NCBI GenBank assembly: GCA_007026445.1
Contig: VDMD01000103.1
Span: 18,493-82,492, forward strand
DNA: 64,000 nt
Direction: 5' to 3'
DNA from: Schizophyllum amplum
Lineage: Eukaryota > Basidiomycota > Agaricomycetes > Agaricales > Schizophyllaceae
Below, piece after piece: positions 50,331 through 62,070 of this stretch. A model generated the notes under the pieces. It saw only the letters and a program-made list of their open reading frames with translations, had not been told where the DNA came from and searched no databases. The translations under genes were made by a program, and so were the position numbers. How positions within the stretch are numbered: the stretch's first letter is position 1; every line of letters starts with the position of its first letter.

Positions 50331-52846
50331 TTAGTTGACGGACTTGTCCTTGCCGAGGATGATGTCGGCTGCCTTTTGCGCAATGGCGTCTGAGTATATG
50401 TGGTCAGCCTGCCTGCCAGTCATGAGCAAGAATGTTATGCATACAAGCCGCGGGCATTGTGTGAGACGTGATGGGCATGGGGAGGATAGAGGCGTCGATG
50501 ACACGAAGATTCTTCGTGCCGTATACCCTGCGACCTCGTCAGCATGATTGTCTGTTACAAACCGATTTACGTACTGAAGCTTGTTGTTCACAACACCGCC
50601 GTACTCGCGAGGCAGCATGGAAGAGCTGCCGAGCCAGTGGGATGCGGCCTGTATGGCGTCGTTCAACGATGCCAGTTAAATGAAGGAGAAGGATAGCACG
50701 CACGTAAGCAGTCTTCTTGTACCATGCTTCCCAATCGTCGTCTGACGCGCCTTCGGGGAGGTCAACGTACGCGGTGCTGATGACGGGCGCAAAGGGCTCG
50801 GTCGTAAACATAGACTGTGCTTTCTTGGCGACACTGATCGCGACTGAGACGTCGAAGTCGTCCGACAGAAGGCGGGGCGTGATCGCAGGAGATGCGAAAG
50901 GCTATATAGGATGTGAAGCTTTATCAGCCTACAGAAGACTCCAAAGATAAAGAATCACATACGTCCGAGCTGGCAATGTGGACGTGACCACGCGAGAAGG
51001 GCAGCAACGGCCAGAATACAGAGGTCATCACGGACGGGTAGCTTTCACCGACTACAGAATGATAAGCTCGACAGGTGCTGTCAAGATAGGCAAATCAACT
51101 CACCGACTTCCGCGATGGGCATCTTGTTCCGGACGATGAGATTTGCCTGCGCACCGAAGACCGCCTGCGCGCTCTTCTTCGACACCATCGTGCCGGCGTC
51201 AACCGCCGCTTGAGCCTTGGCGTTGATACTCTTAGTGAGAGCCGCCCCCTTCGCGCTGGAGTTGGAGCCGAAGAGCTCGTCCATGTTGACGAGGGAAATG
51301 ACTGGAGCAAAGAGGTTGATGTTGTCGATGAGCTCCGTGTTCGTGGCGTTCGCGTCGTTAACGAGGGCACTGGCTCCGGTGCCAGGCTGGTCCTGGAGGT
51401 TGCGACCGACGGCGGGCAGGTCGACGAGGGCGTCGATGCCGAACTGCTCAAGGATACTGAACCCGCAATCAGTGCATGATTTCTCGCGTTATGTAGCATT
51501 GATACTCACTCGGCATCGCCGACACCTGAACGCTCCAGGATGGGAGGCGTCTGCAGACTACCGGAAGCCAGGAGAACCTCCTTCTTGGCACTTGCTGTCA
51601 TAATAGAGCCGCCGTCTGAGGGACCGAACTGAATACCGGTCGCCTTGATCTTCGAGTCGAAGGTGACCGAAAGCACTTTCTGTAGGATGACGAAGGAACG
51701 TGAGTATCCGACCGCGGAAATTTTTCGACAACACATACATGGTTGTAAAGCACCGTGAGCGTGGAGCGCTGCTGGTCTTCGGCGTATAGGAACGCGTGAG
51801 CCGCGGAAGAGCGTCTGACGACGTCGGTGCCCGACGACTCGTCATTCCAGATCGTCCATGACCTATGTTTTATTCAGTCAACAATCGAACTGCATGCAAA
51901 AGTCTACATACGTGGATGCCATGGCAGAGTTGTCGCGGTCGCTGAGATCATCCGAGAGCTTGAGACCCTCGAAGACAAGCGGCATCGCCGCCTTGTACAG
52001 GCGCTGAGCATCGGGGATGCGCATGGCGTCTGGGAAAGAAACATTGACGGGGCCGCTGTAGCCGTGCAGGCCTTGGTCGACGTTAGCGCCGTCGGCCCTT
52101 TGGGCGTCGTTGGGCAGGTGGTTGTGCTCCACGGCCTTCATGTACCTGGGTCGGGGTCTGATAAGTAGTGGGGCTTGCAAAGAGAAGAGATGGACTTACG
52201 GGTACAACGAGTTCCAGTCCCACCCTTTGTTCCCGAGGTTCTTGAGAGCATCCATCTCGGGCTTGGTCGGGTGGAACCAGACCATGCCGTTGATAGACGA
52301 GCTGCCGCCGAGGCAGCGCTGAGGATTGGATGAGAGGCTATCGGTGGGGCCGCAATCATATGACTTACACCGGAGTCAATCTGCCAGCCGAGAGCGGAGC
52401 CGTCGTCGCCAAGCGCGTCGTCTTGGGTGTTCGTTGAGTACATACGGAGGCAAAGAGGTTGCAGACGCGACTCACACTTCCAGTTGCACTCCGCCGCGGT
52501 GATGCCACCGCGAGCCGTAGCAACGTTGACAGAAGTCACATCTTCAGAGTTGGGGCCCGCCTCGACGACGAGGACAGCTACAGACGGGTCAGAATACTGC
52601 ATGGGCCTGCCTGACGTGAAGTAACATACTTTTACCCGCCGCCGACAGCTTGTTCGCAACCGTAAGTCCTGTCAAACCACCACCGGCGATGATCTGGTGT
52701 CGCGTCATTGGCTTGCTACATGATCATTCGGAGGGGGAACGCACGTAGTCAAAGGACTTCGACGACGCGACCGACGCGTCGTCGGTTATGGTAGTCTGCG
52801 CGACGACGGACGCGACGAGGGCTGCTGCAACTGCTGAACGGCGCAT
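50331..52846 (-). CDS. Secreted GMC oxidoreductase, aryl-alcohol-oxidase type (AA3)
   Basis: FAD-dependent alcohol oxidase. In wood decay such enzymes make hydrogen peroxide for peroxidases. Fourteen exons in phase: complement(52745-52846, 52636-52693, 52476-52610, 52369-52421, 52200-52318, 51912-52145, 51739-51862, 51510-51679, 51104-51456, 50963-51051, 50704-50901, 50575-50648, 50445-50527, 50331-50389), about 616 residues. Signal peptide MRRSAVAAALVASVVAQ. FAD loop IIAGGGLTGLTVANKL, then VAVLVVEAGP, CLGGSSSINGMVWF, KEVLLASGSLQTPPILERSGVGD (GMC signature 2) and AVGRNLQDQP. Catalytic His region ASHWLGSSSMLPRE and the partner His in DASILPMPITSHTMPAAYAIAQKAAD. Glucose or other alcohol oxidases are possible; aryl-alcohol oxidase is the best fit. 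Confidence 0.92.
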
Positions 52847-54269
52847 CTTGAGGGGGGGAAGAGGCTGGCAGGGAGAACGAGCGCGGTTTTCTGCTGCGAC
52901 CCCTCGGCTACTTATACGGCGAGCTGGTCGCGTCGGACGTCGGACGATCCGAAGATTGGCGATCGTGTTCCAGTGTGTTCCTAACTTGGGTGACAGGGGC
53001 CCTGAATACTCAATGAAAGCCGACGGCTGTTTGCACGAGCACGTGGGCTGTCGGAACGAAGATCTCGTCGTCGTTCCCCTCAGGTTCCCTTGTGTTCACG
53101 CAAGTGATGGCCAGGAAGGAGACGATAGATGCAAGGATGTGTTGCAGTGAAGAGGGTGTTACACAACCCGTGGATTTCTATGCAGTGTAGCTGAGGTTCG
53201 CCCGTTCGAACGCGGTGGATAGGCCCCGTCAACGGTGGATTCTGGTAAGTAGGGAGCCCGGGTCGCGGCTTGCACTGGCAGCGTCAACATCTATGCGATT
53301 TGACAGTCGTTCCTGTGCTAGCCAGTCCAGACTCTCGTCAATTGCTGCCAGGGCCAAAAGTACTCCTCGAGCAATTTGTTCTGCTCTGCTTCGGACTTGG
53401 ATCCAGGTGTCCCAGTCCCTTCCGGAATACATACACTCACTGTATTATATCTACACATTTTACCAAACATAAAATACACCGCGCAGAGGTCGCGACAGTA
53501 CGTGCAATGTTCGTCTGGCGAAGGCGCTTACGCGGGTGGTACTGACAAATTAATGAAGGGCGGTAACCTTTGGTGAGCCTTGCCCCTGTCGATCTTCCAA
53601 GTAGAAGGTAGTGAAGATCTCGAGTCCTTTGAGCATCAATTTTCACTCCGTCCCGACTCCGTCCTGAGTTGCAAAGTAAACGCGTGAATATATCAGAGTT
53701 CCACGCGAGGCAATGGCAGTCCCAAGCTTCAAAGCTTCAGGCTTCGCCAGTTCAGCAACGCAACGGTCAGGAAGCTGCAGGCTCACGAGAGGTTCAAGAA
53801 TACGGATGAGAGAAAATATCTTGATGTTTGTTGTATCCTTCACAGACCAGGAGAAAGCTACAAGAGTAGCAAGCGTTGATGAACGTGTTAAGTATGTATT
53901 TACGCGTTGAAGCCCTCAATTATTACTCTGCAACGACGAGCTGCCTTCCCGCCCGATCTACAGTTACTTTTTCGACCTGGCTGGCGAATGCGTCCAAGCT
54001 CGAGCAGTGAATCAGCGATTGTCAGGGACCCATCGGAGGCGTGCGACGGTGAACAGCAAGTTCAACTATGAACGGCAGATGCCGAAACATCAACGATCCG
54101 TTACACGTGGATGCAAGCACGTGTACATCAACGCCATCCCGTGACATGAGCGTGCTTCTCTTCGCTTCCCGCTGCTTTATAACGCGTCGACGAGCAAGAC
54201 GTTTCTTGTTTTCCGCTCTCATTCTCCCACGTTTATCATCGACATTTTCTCTTTGTTGTCGCCGCCAAA
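52847..54269. other. Divergent intergenic, 1.4 kb
   Basis: Holds the GMC oxidase promoter (minus-strand TATA-like GTATAAG near 52910-52918) and the promoter of the HMG-like gene (TTTATAAC near 54176-54183). Open frames at 53229-53432 and 53643-53843 on the minus strand resemble nothing I know. Confidence 0.45.
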
Positions 54270-55142
54270 ATGCCCAAGACAGCCACAGGTCTGTCGTATG
54301 CATGATCTCAGCCTGAGGACGTCCATTGACGCCGTCTGCAGAATCCACGATCAAGGCCGCGACGAAGGGGTTCATCGGCAAGCCCTTGAAAGATGGTCGG
54401 TCATGGGTTTAAGCCTCTTGGGGCCTCATCTGACGCCAGGTCGTCGATAGCCTCGACTGACAACACGACTAAGGAGCGCAGCGAATACCAAAAGGCAAGT
54501 ACCATGTTTCTTGACGCCGCTCCAAGATTACTTATCATCGCTCGCAGTATATCGCAGCTCATCTGAAGCCATGGAGGGTCGACAACCCCGGAAAGACGGC
54601 CGCCGAAGCCATGAAGGCCGTACGTCCTCATCTACTTCATCGCCGCCTCGAATTTGAGCGCATATATGCACCATTTTGCGGCTATATGCGCGCTCATCCG
54701 TCTCTGAGGTGCTACCCGTGTGATATTCACATGTTTCCAGGTTGCCGCTATGTGGCGCGATGCCCCTGAGAACCCCAACCGAGGGAAGGAGCCGAGGCGC
54801 CGAGCCCCCAAGAAAAAGAAGTCCGAGGCCGAGGGCGACGCCAAATCCAAGGACGAGGACAAGCCCAAGGCGAAGTCTACGAAGCCTAAGACGAAGAGCG
54901 AAGACCAGGTGAAGTCGAAGCCGAAGAGCGACGACAAGGCGAAGCCTAAGGGCGGCGACAAGGCTAAGCTCAAAGGCGACGATAAGGCTAAGCTCAAGAA
55001 CGACGACAAGCCCAAGTTGCAATCGAAGATCAAGATCAAGGCGAAGCCGAAGTCAGCCGCCATCATCGAGGACGAGGAAGAGGCGAGGCAGAAGGAGAAC
55101 CTCGTCTCCTCTGATCCTGTTGAGCCCAGCAGCGATGTTTGA
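54270..55142 (+). CDS. HMG-box-like nuclear protein with Lys-rich tail
   Basis: Five exons in phase: 54270-54288, 54342-54395, 54451-54494, 54548-54619, 54741-55142, about 196 residues. A short N-terminus (MPKTATESTIKAATKG) leads to an HMG/YABBY-like helical segment: TTKERSEYQKYIAAHLKPWR, DNPGKTAAEAMKAVAAMW and RDAPENPN. Then come the basic RRRAPKKKK and a long tail of Lys/Pro/Asp repeats (KPK, KAK, DDKAKLK) from about 54836 to 55060. It probably binds DNA in a non-sequence-specific way. The third intron (54495-54547) begins GCAAGT instead of GT. The 121-base fourth intron holds an inverted repeat similar to one in the SUN gene. Confidence 0.75.
54495..54547 (+). other. GC-AG intron
   Basis: Donor AAG|GCAAGT at 54492-54500 and acceptor CTCGCAG ending at 54547. 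Phase 0 joins EYQK to YIAAHLK. No GT alternative keeps the frame. Confidence 0.7.
54653..54696. repeat. Imperfect inverted repeat inside HMG-gene intron
   Basis: GAGCGCATATATGC and GGCTATATGCGCGCTC form an imperfect hairpin in the 121-base fourth intron. The core GGCTATATGCGCG is identical to that in the SUN-gene intron hairpin. Confidence 0.65.
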
Positions 55143-55943
55143 TGTTGTCGGTGCGTCGGCTGTCCACTGGTGGACCCGCCGTCCTCTGACCGCCAATCCT
55201 CAGGCCTCAGATCTTCTCGCCTTCAGTGACCATCGGATGGACGGTTCTCACATGCTCTCTCGCTACCTCGCTGCCGTGGTGCTTTCCATTCTCGTCCTCT
55301 TGCTGTACTGTCTCCTGCTTTCTTGCTCGTTTTTTCTGCTCCGTTGCTCTCGGGTTTCTATGCCGCCAGCTTCAATTGATCTGGACTCGCATCTGTCGGA
55401 TGGACTACTACCTCGGAATTGCGACGCCAATGCTCTCCTCTCGGTTTCTGGACTATACTTCGTACGTCTCGTTGGACTGATTCCGCATCTGTTATACCTC
55501 GCGCTTGACTTTTGTTACTGTGTGGCAGACTGCAATACGCACATGCACTGTCGTCTTCGCACCGCTGAAGCTACGGAAGATGACCGTTTATTGAGATACG
55601 TATGCGTGCCAGAGCAATCCGATTGGAATGAGCGCTGCACGAGTAACGTTTGAGTACGAAGGTGAATAGATACGAGGGTTTCTATGGCCCGAAGCAAGCC
55701 CCGGGACTCTACTTCGAGCGCTGCAGGTATTCTTTGACCGTGATCGGTATATGCTCGACGTGCTCAAGCTTCGATAGAATCTGCCTCGTTGGAGGTGAAT
55801 GTTTGCTACATAGATTTTGAGATGATACAACAGGACGGTCATACGCTCCTTCTCCCCACACACATCGTTCCTTCTTCCCGCGCACGTCGCTCTCAGCCCG
55901 TCCTGACCCTCAACACGCCCTGGCCTCAACACGCACGTCGCCC
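55143..55943. other. Convergent intergenic
   Basis: About 800 bases between the HMG-like gene (plus) and eIF2-beta (minus). Open frames at 55120-55653 have hydrophobic low-complexity content and no recognisable homology. Confidence 0.45.
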
Positions 55944-57278
55944 TCAACCCGTCTTGTTCTTGCTCCTCCTCCCCACCTGCGCCTGGAAACCGCTCTTGAT
56001 CGGATTCACCGAGCGCCTCGAGCCGCAGCTCTCGCACGACATGAAGAAGATCCGGTTCTCCTTCGTCAACAGCGTGTCCGGCGACTTGCACGTCTTGCAC
56101 GTGACGTATTCGACGATGTAGCGCCGGAGGACGTTCTCGATCTGCTTCTGCTGGAAGCGGCCCTTGATGACGAGGCGGCCGGCGCCGTCGACGGAGCCCG
56201 TGGTACCCATTTCGGCGAAGAGGAATTGGATGACGTGTTCGGGCTGGGTGGGCGGGTGTTAGGTAGGGTAAGGGAGTGGGAGATAGGGCAGGTGAGTGGG
56301 AGTGGGAGAGGGAGTGGGAATGGGCTTGGGCGCGGGTGGTTTGGCGGAGGGAAAAGGAGGGGAGAGAAGCAGAACGGGAAACACACCTGTCTGTGCATAC
56401 GCTTGCAGATGTCGGTGACGTTGGCAAAGATGGACTTCTTGTTGCCTTCTCTGTGGATCGAGGGTGGGGCGATCGTGTAGCGCTTGGCAGATGAGGAGGA
56501 GAGGAGGGCGGGGTTGGCGGCGTGCAGGAGGGAGTAGAAGCGGGAGAGGAGCTGAGGGGATGTTAGCAGAGAACAGATGATGATCAGCCGGAACGCACCT
56601 CAGGATATGTGTAGTCGCGATCGCTCTTTAGCCAGGGCTCGTCGCCCGCACCGGCCTCGACGCTGGGAGCGCCGCCGCCGCCGGCCTGCGCGAAGGGATC
56701 GTCGCCGAGATCGGCGTCCTCGAGGTGCTCGAGGGTGCGTTCGCCGTCCGGCACTTCGTCATCCTCGTCGCCATCTTCCTTGGCCTTGCTCTTCGACTCA
56801 TCGAGCTGGCGCTCGAACTCCTCGAGGTTGGCCTTCTTCTTCGAGGACTTTTTCTTCTTCTTGATGTCCGAGAAGTCCAGGTCCTCCGTCGCCGCGGGTG
56901 CTGCGGCCGGAGTGGAGGTGCCAGCATCGTCGCCCTGCTCACGAGAGTCAGCATCAAGTAAGCAGTGGTATGGCGCGGACGCACGAAGTCCATCGGGATC
57001 TCCTTCTTTTTCTTCTTCTTCTTGAGATCACCGAACATGGCCTTGAACTCGTCGTCCTCGGTCTTCTTCTCGCCATCCCCGTTCATCTGCATCTGCATCT
57101 GCTCGTGGGCGGTGGTGGGGCCCATATCGACTGCATCGCCGGCCGCGGTGGTGCTCTCGATCATGTCGGGCGCGGGCGTGGTGGGGTCCGCATCTGCGCC
57201 GAGCGGGTCCTCCGTGAACGCGACGGCCTTCTTCTTCTTCTTCTTCAACGACGGGTCGAACAACGGCTCTTCACTCAT
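55944..57278 (-). CDS. SUI3: Translation initiation factor eIF2 beta subunit
   Basis: Subunit of the eIF2 GTP-tRNAi complex that delivers initiator Met-tRNA. Exons complement(56985-57278, 56599-56937, 56387-56551, 55944-56243), about 365 residues. Three N-terminal lysine boxes that bind eIF5 and eIF2B-epsilon are clear: [25 protein letters not shown] and [12 protein letters not shown]. The helix-turn-helix part follows ([67 protein letters not shown]). The C-terminal C4 zinc finger is CKTCKSP...CESCGS. It is divergent from ATP3 across only 182 bases. Its third intron is strikingly G-rich on the plus strand. Confidence 0.96.
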
Positions 57279-57460
57279 GTTGGCAGCGGGCAGGCGATGG
57301 ATGACGATGACAAGAACCGAAAGTGCTGATGACTCCGAGGGCGCGTCTCGATTAGGAGCTATGCTCCCACGGAAAGCGTGGGAAAGTTTGCGCCGTTGAC
57401 GGCGTCGCCGAGCTCACCCGAGCGGACACGCGAAAACCGTCTCTATTTCCTGCCACAATA
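57279..57460. promoter_or_regulatory. Short divergent promoter, SUI3/ATP3
   Basis: 182 bases between the start codons of eIF2-beta (minus) and ATP synthase gamma (plus). No obvious TATA box. It must contain both core promoters and both 5' UTRs. Confidence 0.6.
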
Positions 57461-58712
57461 ATGCTCGCACGCTCGTCGCTGGCCAGAGCAACCGTCGCGG
57501 CCCCCGCCACCCTCGGCAGGGCCCCCGCTGGCGCCCGCAACATGGCCACCCTCCGTGAAATCGAGCTGCGCTTGAAGTCCGTCCGCAACATCGAGAAAAT
57601 CACAAAGGTGCGTGGTGGACAGGACACCAGCGGACGGCGCTGACCAGAATCAAACAGTCGATGAAAATGATTGCCTCGACCAAGCTGGCGAAGGCGCAGC
57701 GCGCCATGAACTCCGGCAAGGAGTACGGTGTCGCTAACGTCGGTACGTGCTTCCCGCGCGTCACACCTTCTTCCCGTACTCACTTTCATCCCAGAGGTGT
57801 TCGACCACGCCAAGTCCGACCAGCCCTCGGAGAACAAGATCATCATTGTCATCTCCTCCGACAAGGGTCTTTGCGGCGGTATCCACTCCTCCGTCACGAA
57901 GGCTACGCGCCGGCTGCTCGCCGGCGCACCCGACGCGCCCATCAAGACCGACGTCTCGCCGGACACCCCCATCTTCATCGTCGGCGACAAGTCGAAGGCG
58001 CAGCTCTCGCGCGCCACGGGCGGCAACCTCCGCATGACGTTCAACCAGATTGGCAAGGACGTGCCCACGTTCTCGGACGCGTCCGCGGTCACGGACCTGA
58101 TCATCAAGTCCGGCGTCCCCTTCGACTCGGCCATCATCGTCTACAACAAGTTCGTGTCCGCTATCTCGTACGAGTCCGCGGCGGTTGAGGTCAAGGGCGA
58201 GAAGGCGCTCAAGGAGTCGGGTGAGTAGCGCCAGAATAGAGAGCGTGTTCAACGTTAAATGTTATGTCGCAGATGGCTTCAAGGCATACGAGATGGAGGA
58301 CGATGTGACCAAGGACCTCGCCGAGTTCTCCCTCGCCAACGCCATCTTCTCCGCACTCACCGAGGCTCACGCTTGCGAAATTTCTGCTCGGTAAGTCTCG
58401 TCCACTTTCTTCAGCATCTCCCTCCAACTTCTTTTCTCTTCCCATCCCTATTTTTCCCACACACATTCATCTCCGATCCACTTTCCCCTCTCTCTCCAAC
58501 CATTCGATCCGCCTTCTCCAACCATTCGAACGCATTTTGAATGAGACATCCGACTAATCTCACCCCCACCCCATAGCCGCAACGCCATGGACAACGCGTC
58601 CAAGAACGCAACGGACATGATTGGCTCGCTCCAGATGCAGTACAACCGTGGTCGCCAGGCCGCCATCACGAACGAGCTCGTCGACATCATCACGGGTGCC
58701 AGTGCACTCTAG
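57461..58712 (+). CDS. ATP3: Mitochondrial ATP synthase gamma subunit
   Basis: Central rotor stalk of F1-ATPase. Exons 57461-57607, 57658-57742, 57795-58220, 58273-58390, 58577-58712, about 303 residues. Mitochondrial presequence [20 protein letters not shown]. The coiled N-terminal helix starts [20 protein letters not shown] and [17 protein letters not shown]. The Rossmann-like middle has [19 protein letters not shown]. The C-terminal helix reads [19 protein letters not shown] and ends [15 protein letters not shown]. All F1 gamma landmarks are present and in order. The fourth intron (186 bases) is longer and pyrimidine-rich. Confidence 0.96.
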
Positions 58713-60003
58713 TTGCTGGTGAGTGTTTTGTGAACAATGTTATGGAGCGCGCTGCGTGTGGTGGAATGTAGTGTTGTGGAAGCAGGGACGCAGTGCTGCG
58801 CGGCTGCCCGTCTGTCTCCTGGTCTACCTGGTTCGGCGTGTCTGTTGGTTCGGCGTGGCTATTGAAATCATTGCTCATCCTTTCTTTCCGCAGGTCGTAC
58901 TCATCCTATATACCGCGCATTAGATGTATTTTTGCTCCGTCGAGCGGTGGAATGCAGAATGTGGCAGTGAAAATTTTAGCGTTCTTTTCTTTCGTGCGGT
59001 GCTTGTTGGCGCGTGCGGTGCTTGTTGCCTCAGCCTCGCGCGATTTTGTTCATAACGTGGACGCGAGGCCCGGTCGCGCGATGATTCTTTCCTGGGCTGA
59101 CTGTAGTGGCGCTTGGAAGACGTCCGTCGTTTTCCGTCGCTCGTTGGCTTCCGTTGAGGTTGCGGTCGACTGCGCAAATGGACAATGACCTGGACTTGGG
59201 TGCGTGGAGCTGAATCATGCCCTGGTTATACATAAGTATCGGTGATTGGCGTTTCGCGGATCATGCATGGACGGGATCGACTGTCGACAGGATCTTTCAA
59301 CGAAACTCTCCTTCGAAATTGCTGCCCTTGTATGCAGTCATCACGGTCGAGGAGACGGTTTTATGGTCTCTTTCGAGGGACGTAAGCTCAGTTAGCTATC
59401 TGGCTATGATCAGTATTTGCACGCCCGCTCAAGCTCAAGACCGTGACGAGATTCGAAGCCGGAAACACGAACGTCACGTGTGACTATAAGTACGGCGCCA
59501 CGTGCTATGCTATGACGGAGACTTGGAGTCGGACGTCCACTTCGCGACTGTTGCTGATGAACGTAACTGCGAGCTGACTGGCGATTCTTTTGTTCTCCTC
59601 GGCATTCGCATCGATGATTTCAACTGTGCTGCAGCCTCGGTTTCAACCTGGTTAGCAAGCTCGAATACATCCAGGGGACGTCTCCTGCCCAACTCAACGC
59701 TACAGGAGAAGGATGAGAGAGTTGGAACTGAGACCTCCAGCTTTCGTTAATTCATCTGTATTGGACTAGCAGCGTTGCTTACAGGTCTGCGGCGGCATTT
59801 CTTGCTGATCTTCAACAGTGTTGCATGCCGGTCAAGGTCCGTTTCAAGATCGTCGCGAGCCATCATCGCCGCACAGAGTCGGCAGCCGATCCAATGATTG
59901 CAGGGTCACATTGTATCGCCGTATATAAGTAGGCGCGCACAAAACCCTCTCCGCCCTTCCTTTCCCTGCCCCTCTCCCCCTCATTTTACACCTATATCGC
60001 AAC
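58713..60003 (+). other. Intergenic with GH20-2 promoter
   Basis: About 1.3 kb with no recognised gene. Near the right end are a CCAAT box (59891-59895) and TATATAAG (59922-59929), 75 bases before the GH20-2 start. Confidence 0.5.
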
Positions 60004-62070
60004 ATGCACCGCCCCACCGCGGCGCTCCTTGCGCTTTCACTCCTTACCCCCTCCGTCTTCGGCAGCATCTGGCCCCTGCCGCGCTCCTTTTCCAACGGCA
60101 CCTCGTTTCTGCAGCTCGCGCCCGACTTCAGTTTCGCGGTCGATGTGGACAGCGCGCCGGACGACCTCTACGCGGCTGTAGACCGCACTCAGGACGCCAT
60201 CCGCACGGCGCTCATCGAGCGGCTGACCGTCGGCCGCGGCTCCCTCGACCAGGACGCTATCGGCGGGGCGCCCATGCTCTCCTCCGTGGCCCTCCAGCTC
60301 AGCGCGGACGCCATCGTGCGGCCCATTGCTGAGGAGGCCGTGCAGGCGCTGGGCAATCGCTCCGAGAGCTACAGCCTGTATGTGCCGGATGACGGCTCGG
60401 AGGCGGTCATCTCGGCAAACAGCACGCTCGGGCTCTTGCGCGGGCTGACGTCGTTCGAGCAGCTGTGGTACACGCTGGGGAACGTGACGTACACGAACAT
60501 CGCGCCTGTGACCATCGAGAACGACGCACCAGCCTACGTGAGTGGTTATTTCTGGTGTGTGTGCACCCCTAGTAAACTAAATGGGACTCGTGTTTACAGC
60601 CGTACCGTGGGTTTATGCTGGACACGGCGCGGAACTAGTACGTGGTCCTTGTGCGTGCGTCTGGAAATAGCGTGGCTTATCGGGTCGTAGCTTCTCGGTC
60701 AACGACATCAAGCGGACACTTACGGCTATGTCGTTCGTGAAGATGAGCATGTTCCACTGGCATATCGTGGACAGCCAGAGCTTCCCGCTCATCGTGGACG
60801 ACTTCCCGGAACTGGCGCAGACGGGCGCGTATTCGTCAGACAAGGTATACACACCCGACAACGTGCAGGATATTGTCTCGTATGCGGCGCAGGTGAGCAG
60901 GCTAGCATTGACGGCGCCATGTCATTACTTACGCCTGTCCTTCACAGCTCGGCATTGACGTCTTGATGGTACGATAGCTTGAGCACAGCGCGCGAGATTT
61001 GCAGGCTCACGTCTACCAGGAAATTGACATGCCTGGTCACACGGACATCGTCGGCCTAGCGCACCCGAGTACGTCGCGTGCAGCCAGAGCGCGCCTTGGG
61101 GCACGTACGCCGCCGAGCCGCCTGCCGGCCAGCTGCGCTTCACCTCCAGCGAGGTCGCCGACTTCGCTTCCGCACTCGTGTCGAGCGTCGCGGGCACGCT
61201 GTCGTCGCCGTACTTCAGCACGGGCGGCGACGAGGTCAACACTGCGTGCTACGATGAGGATGAGCAGTTCCAGCAGGAGCTCAACGCAACTGGAGCGACG
61301 TTCGACAGCGCCCTCGATACGTTCATCGGGCAGGTGCATGGCTCGCTTGTGGAGATTGGCAAGACCCCGGTGGTATGGGAAGGTAAGTGGGCGCTGTGTG
61401 GCAGCAGGACGCCTGCCAATGACTTATGGTGTCGCGCAGAGATGGTCCTTGACCAGAACGTCACCCTTTCCAACGACACGATTGTCATCGTGTGGGTTTC
61501 GTCCGAAAACGCGGCCAAGGTCGCGGAGCAGAACTTCAAGATCGTGCACGGCCCATCGGACTACTTCTACCTCGACTGTGGTGCCGGCGCATGGGTCGGC
61601 AACTACCCGTACGGGTGCGCTCACTCTTCCCTGCGCGTCGCCCGCGCCCTTCTAACAGCCCTTCAGAAGCAGCTGGTGCGACCCTTTCAAGTCGTGGCAG
61701 TACGCGTACACCTTCGACCCGCTGGCCAACCTCACCAGCGACCAGGCGAGCCTCGTGATGGGCGGTCCGTGGCTCCCCCTTTTGTCAGTCAACGTTGAGT
61801 ACTGACAAGGACACCCCAGGTCAGCAGTTATTGTGGACCGAGCAGGTCGGACCGGAGAGCCTCGACTCCACCGTGTGGCCGCGCGCGGCGAGCTCGGCGG
61901 AGACCTTCTGGACGGCTACGCAACCCGATGGCAGCGTCCTCGACGTCAACACCGCGCTGCCGCGCCTGCACGAGCTGCGCTACCGGCTCTTGGAAAAGGG
62001 CGTCGGCGCGAAGGCGCTGCAGCCCGAGTGGTGCGCGATGCGCCCTTTCTTGTGCAATCTCGAAGCTTGA
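60004..62070 (+). CDS. Secreted beta-N-acetylhexosaminidase, GH20 (copy 2), with an apparent one-base deletion
   Basis: Paralogue of GH20-1. Exons 60004-60537, 60600-60637, 60691-60892, 60948-60968, 61020-61382, 61440-61608, 61667-61764, 61820-62070; 558 residues if one base is allowed for. Signal peptide LLALSLLTPSVFGSIWPLPR. Motifs: RGLTSFEQLWYTLG, PYRGFMLDTARNY, MSMFHWHIVDSQSFP, GIDVLMEIDMPGHTD, PYFSTGGDEVNTACY (catalytic Asp-Glu), SDYFYLDCGAGAW, SWCDPFKSWQYAYTF, WTEQVGPESLDS, PEWCAMRPFLC. Exon 5 is 363 bases where phase demands 364. The slip is near 61068, between GLAHP and EYVACSQSAPWGTYAAEPP. Catalytic residues lie after it, so a true deletion would destroy the enzyme. Otherwise the gene is pristine. 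Confidence 0.9.

Noticed and set aside
52847..54269. Possible transposon remnant in the 1.4 kb gap
   Set aside because: No terminal repeats, transposase or reverse-transcriptase motifs could be read.
55120..55653. 177-residue plus-strand frame after the HMG-like gene
   Set aside because: Starts before the HMG stop, low complexity, no homology. Most likely 3' UTR.
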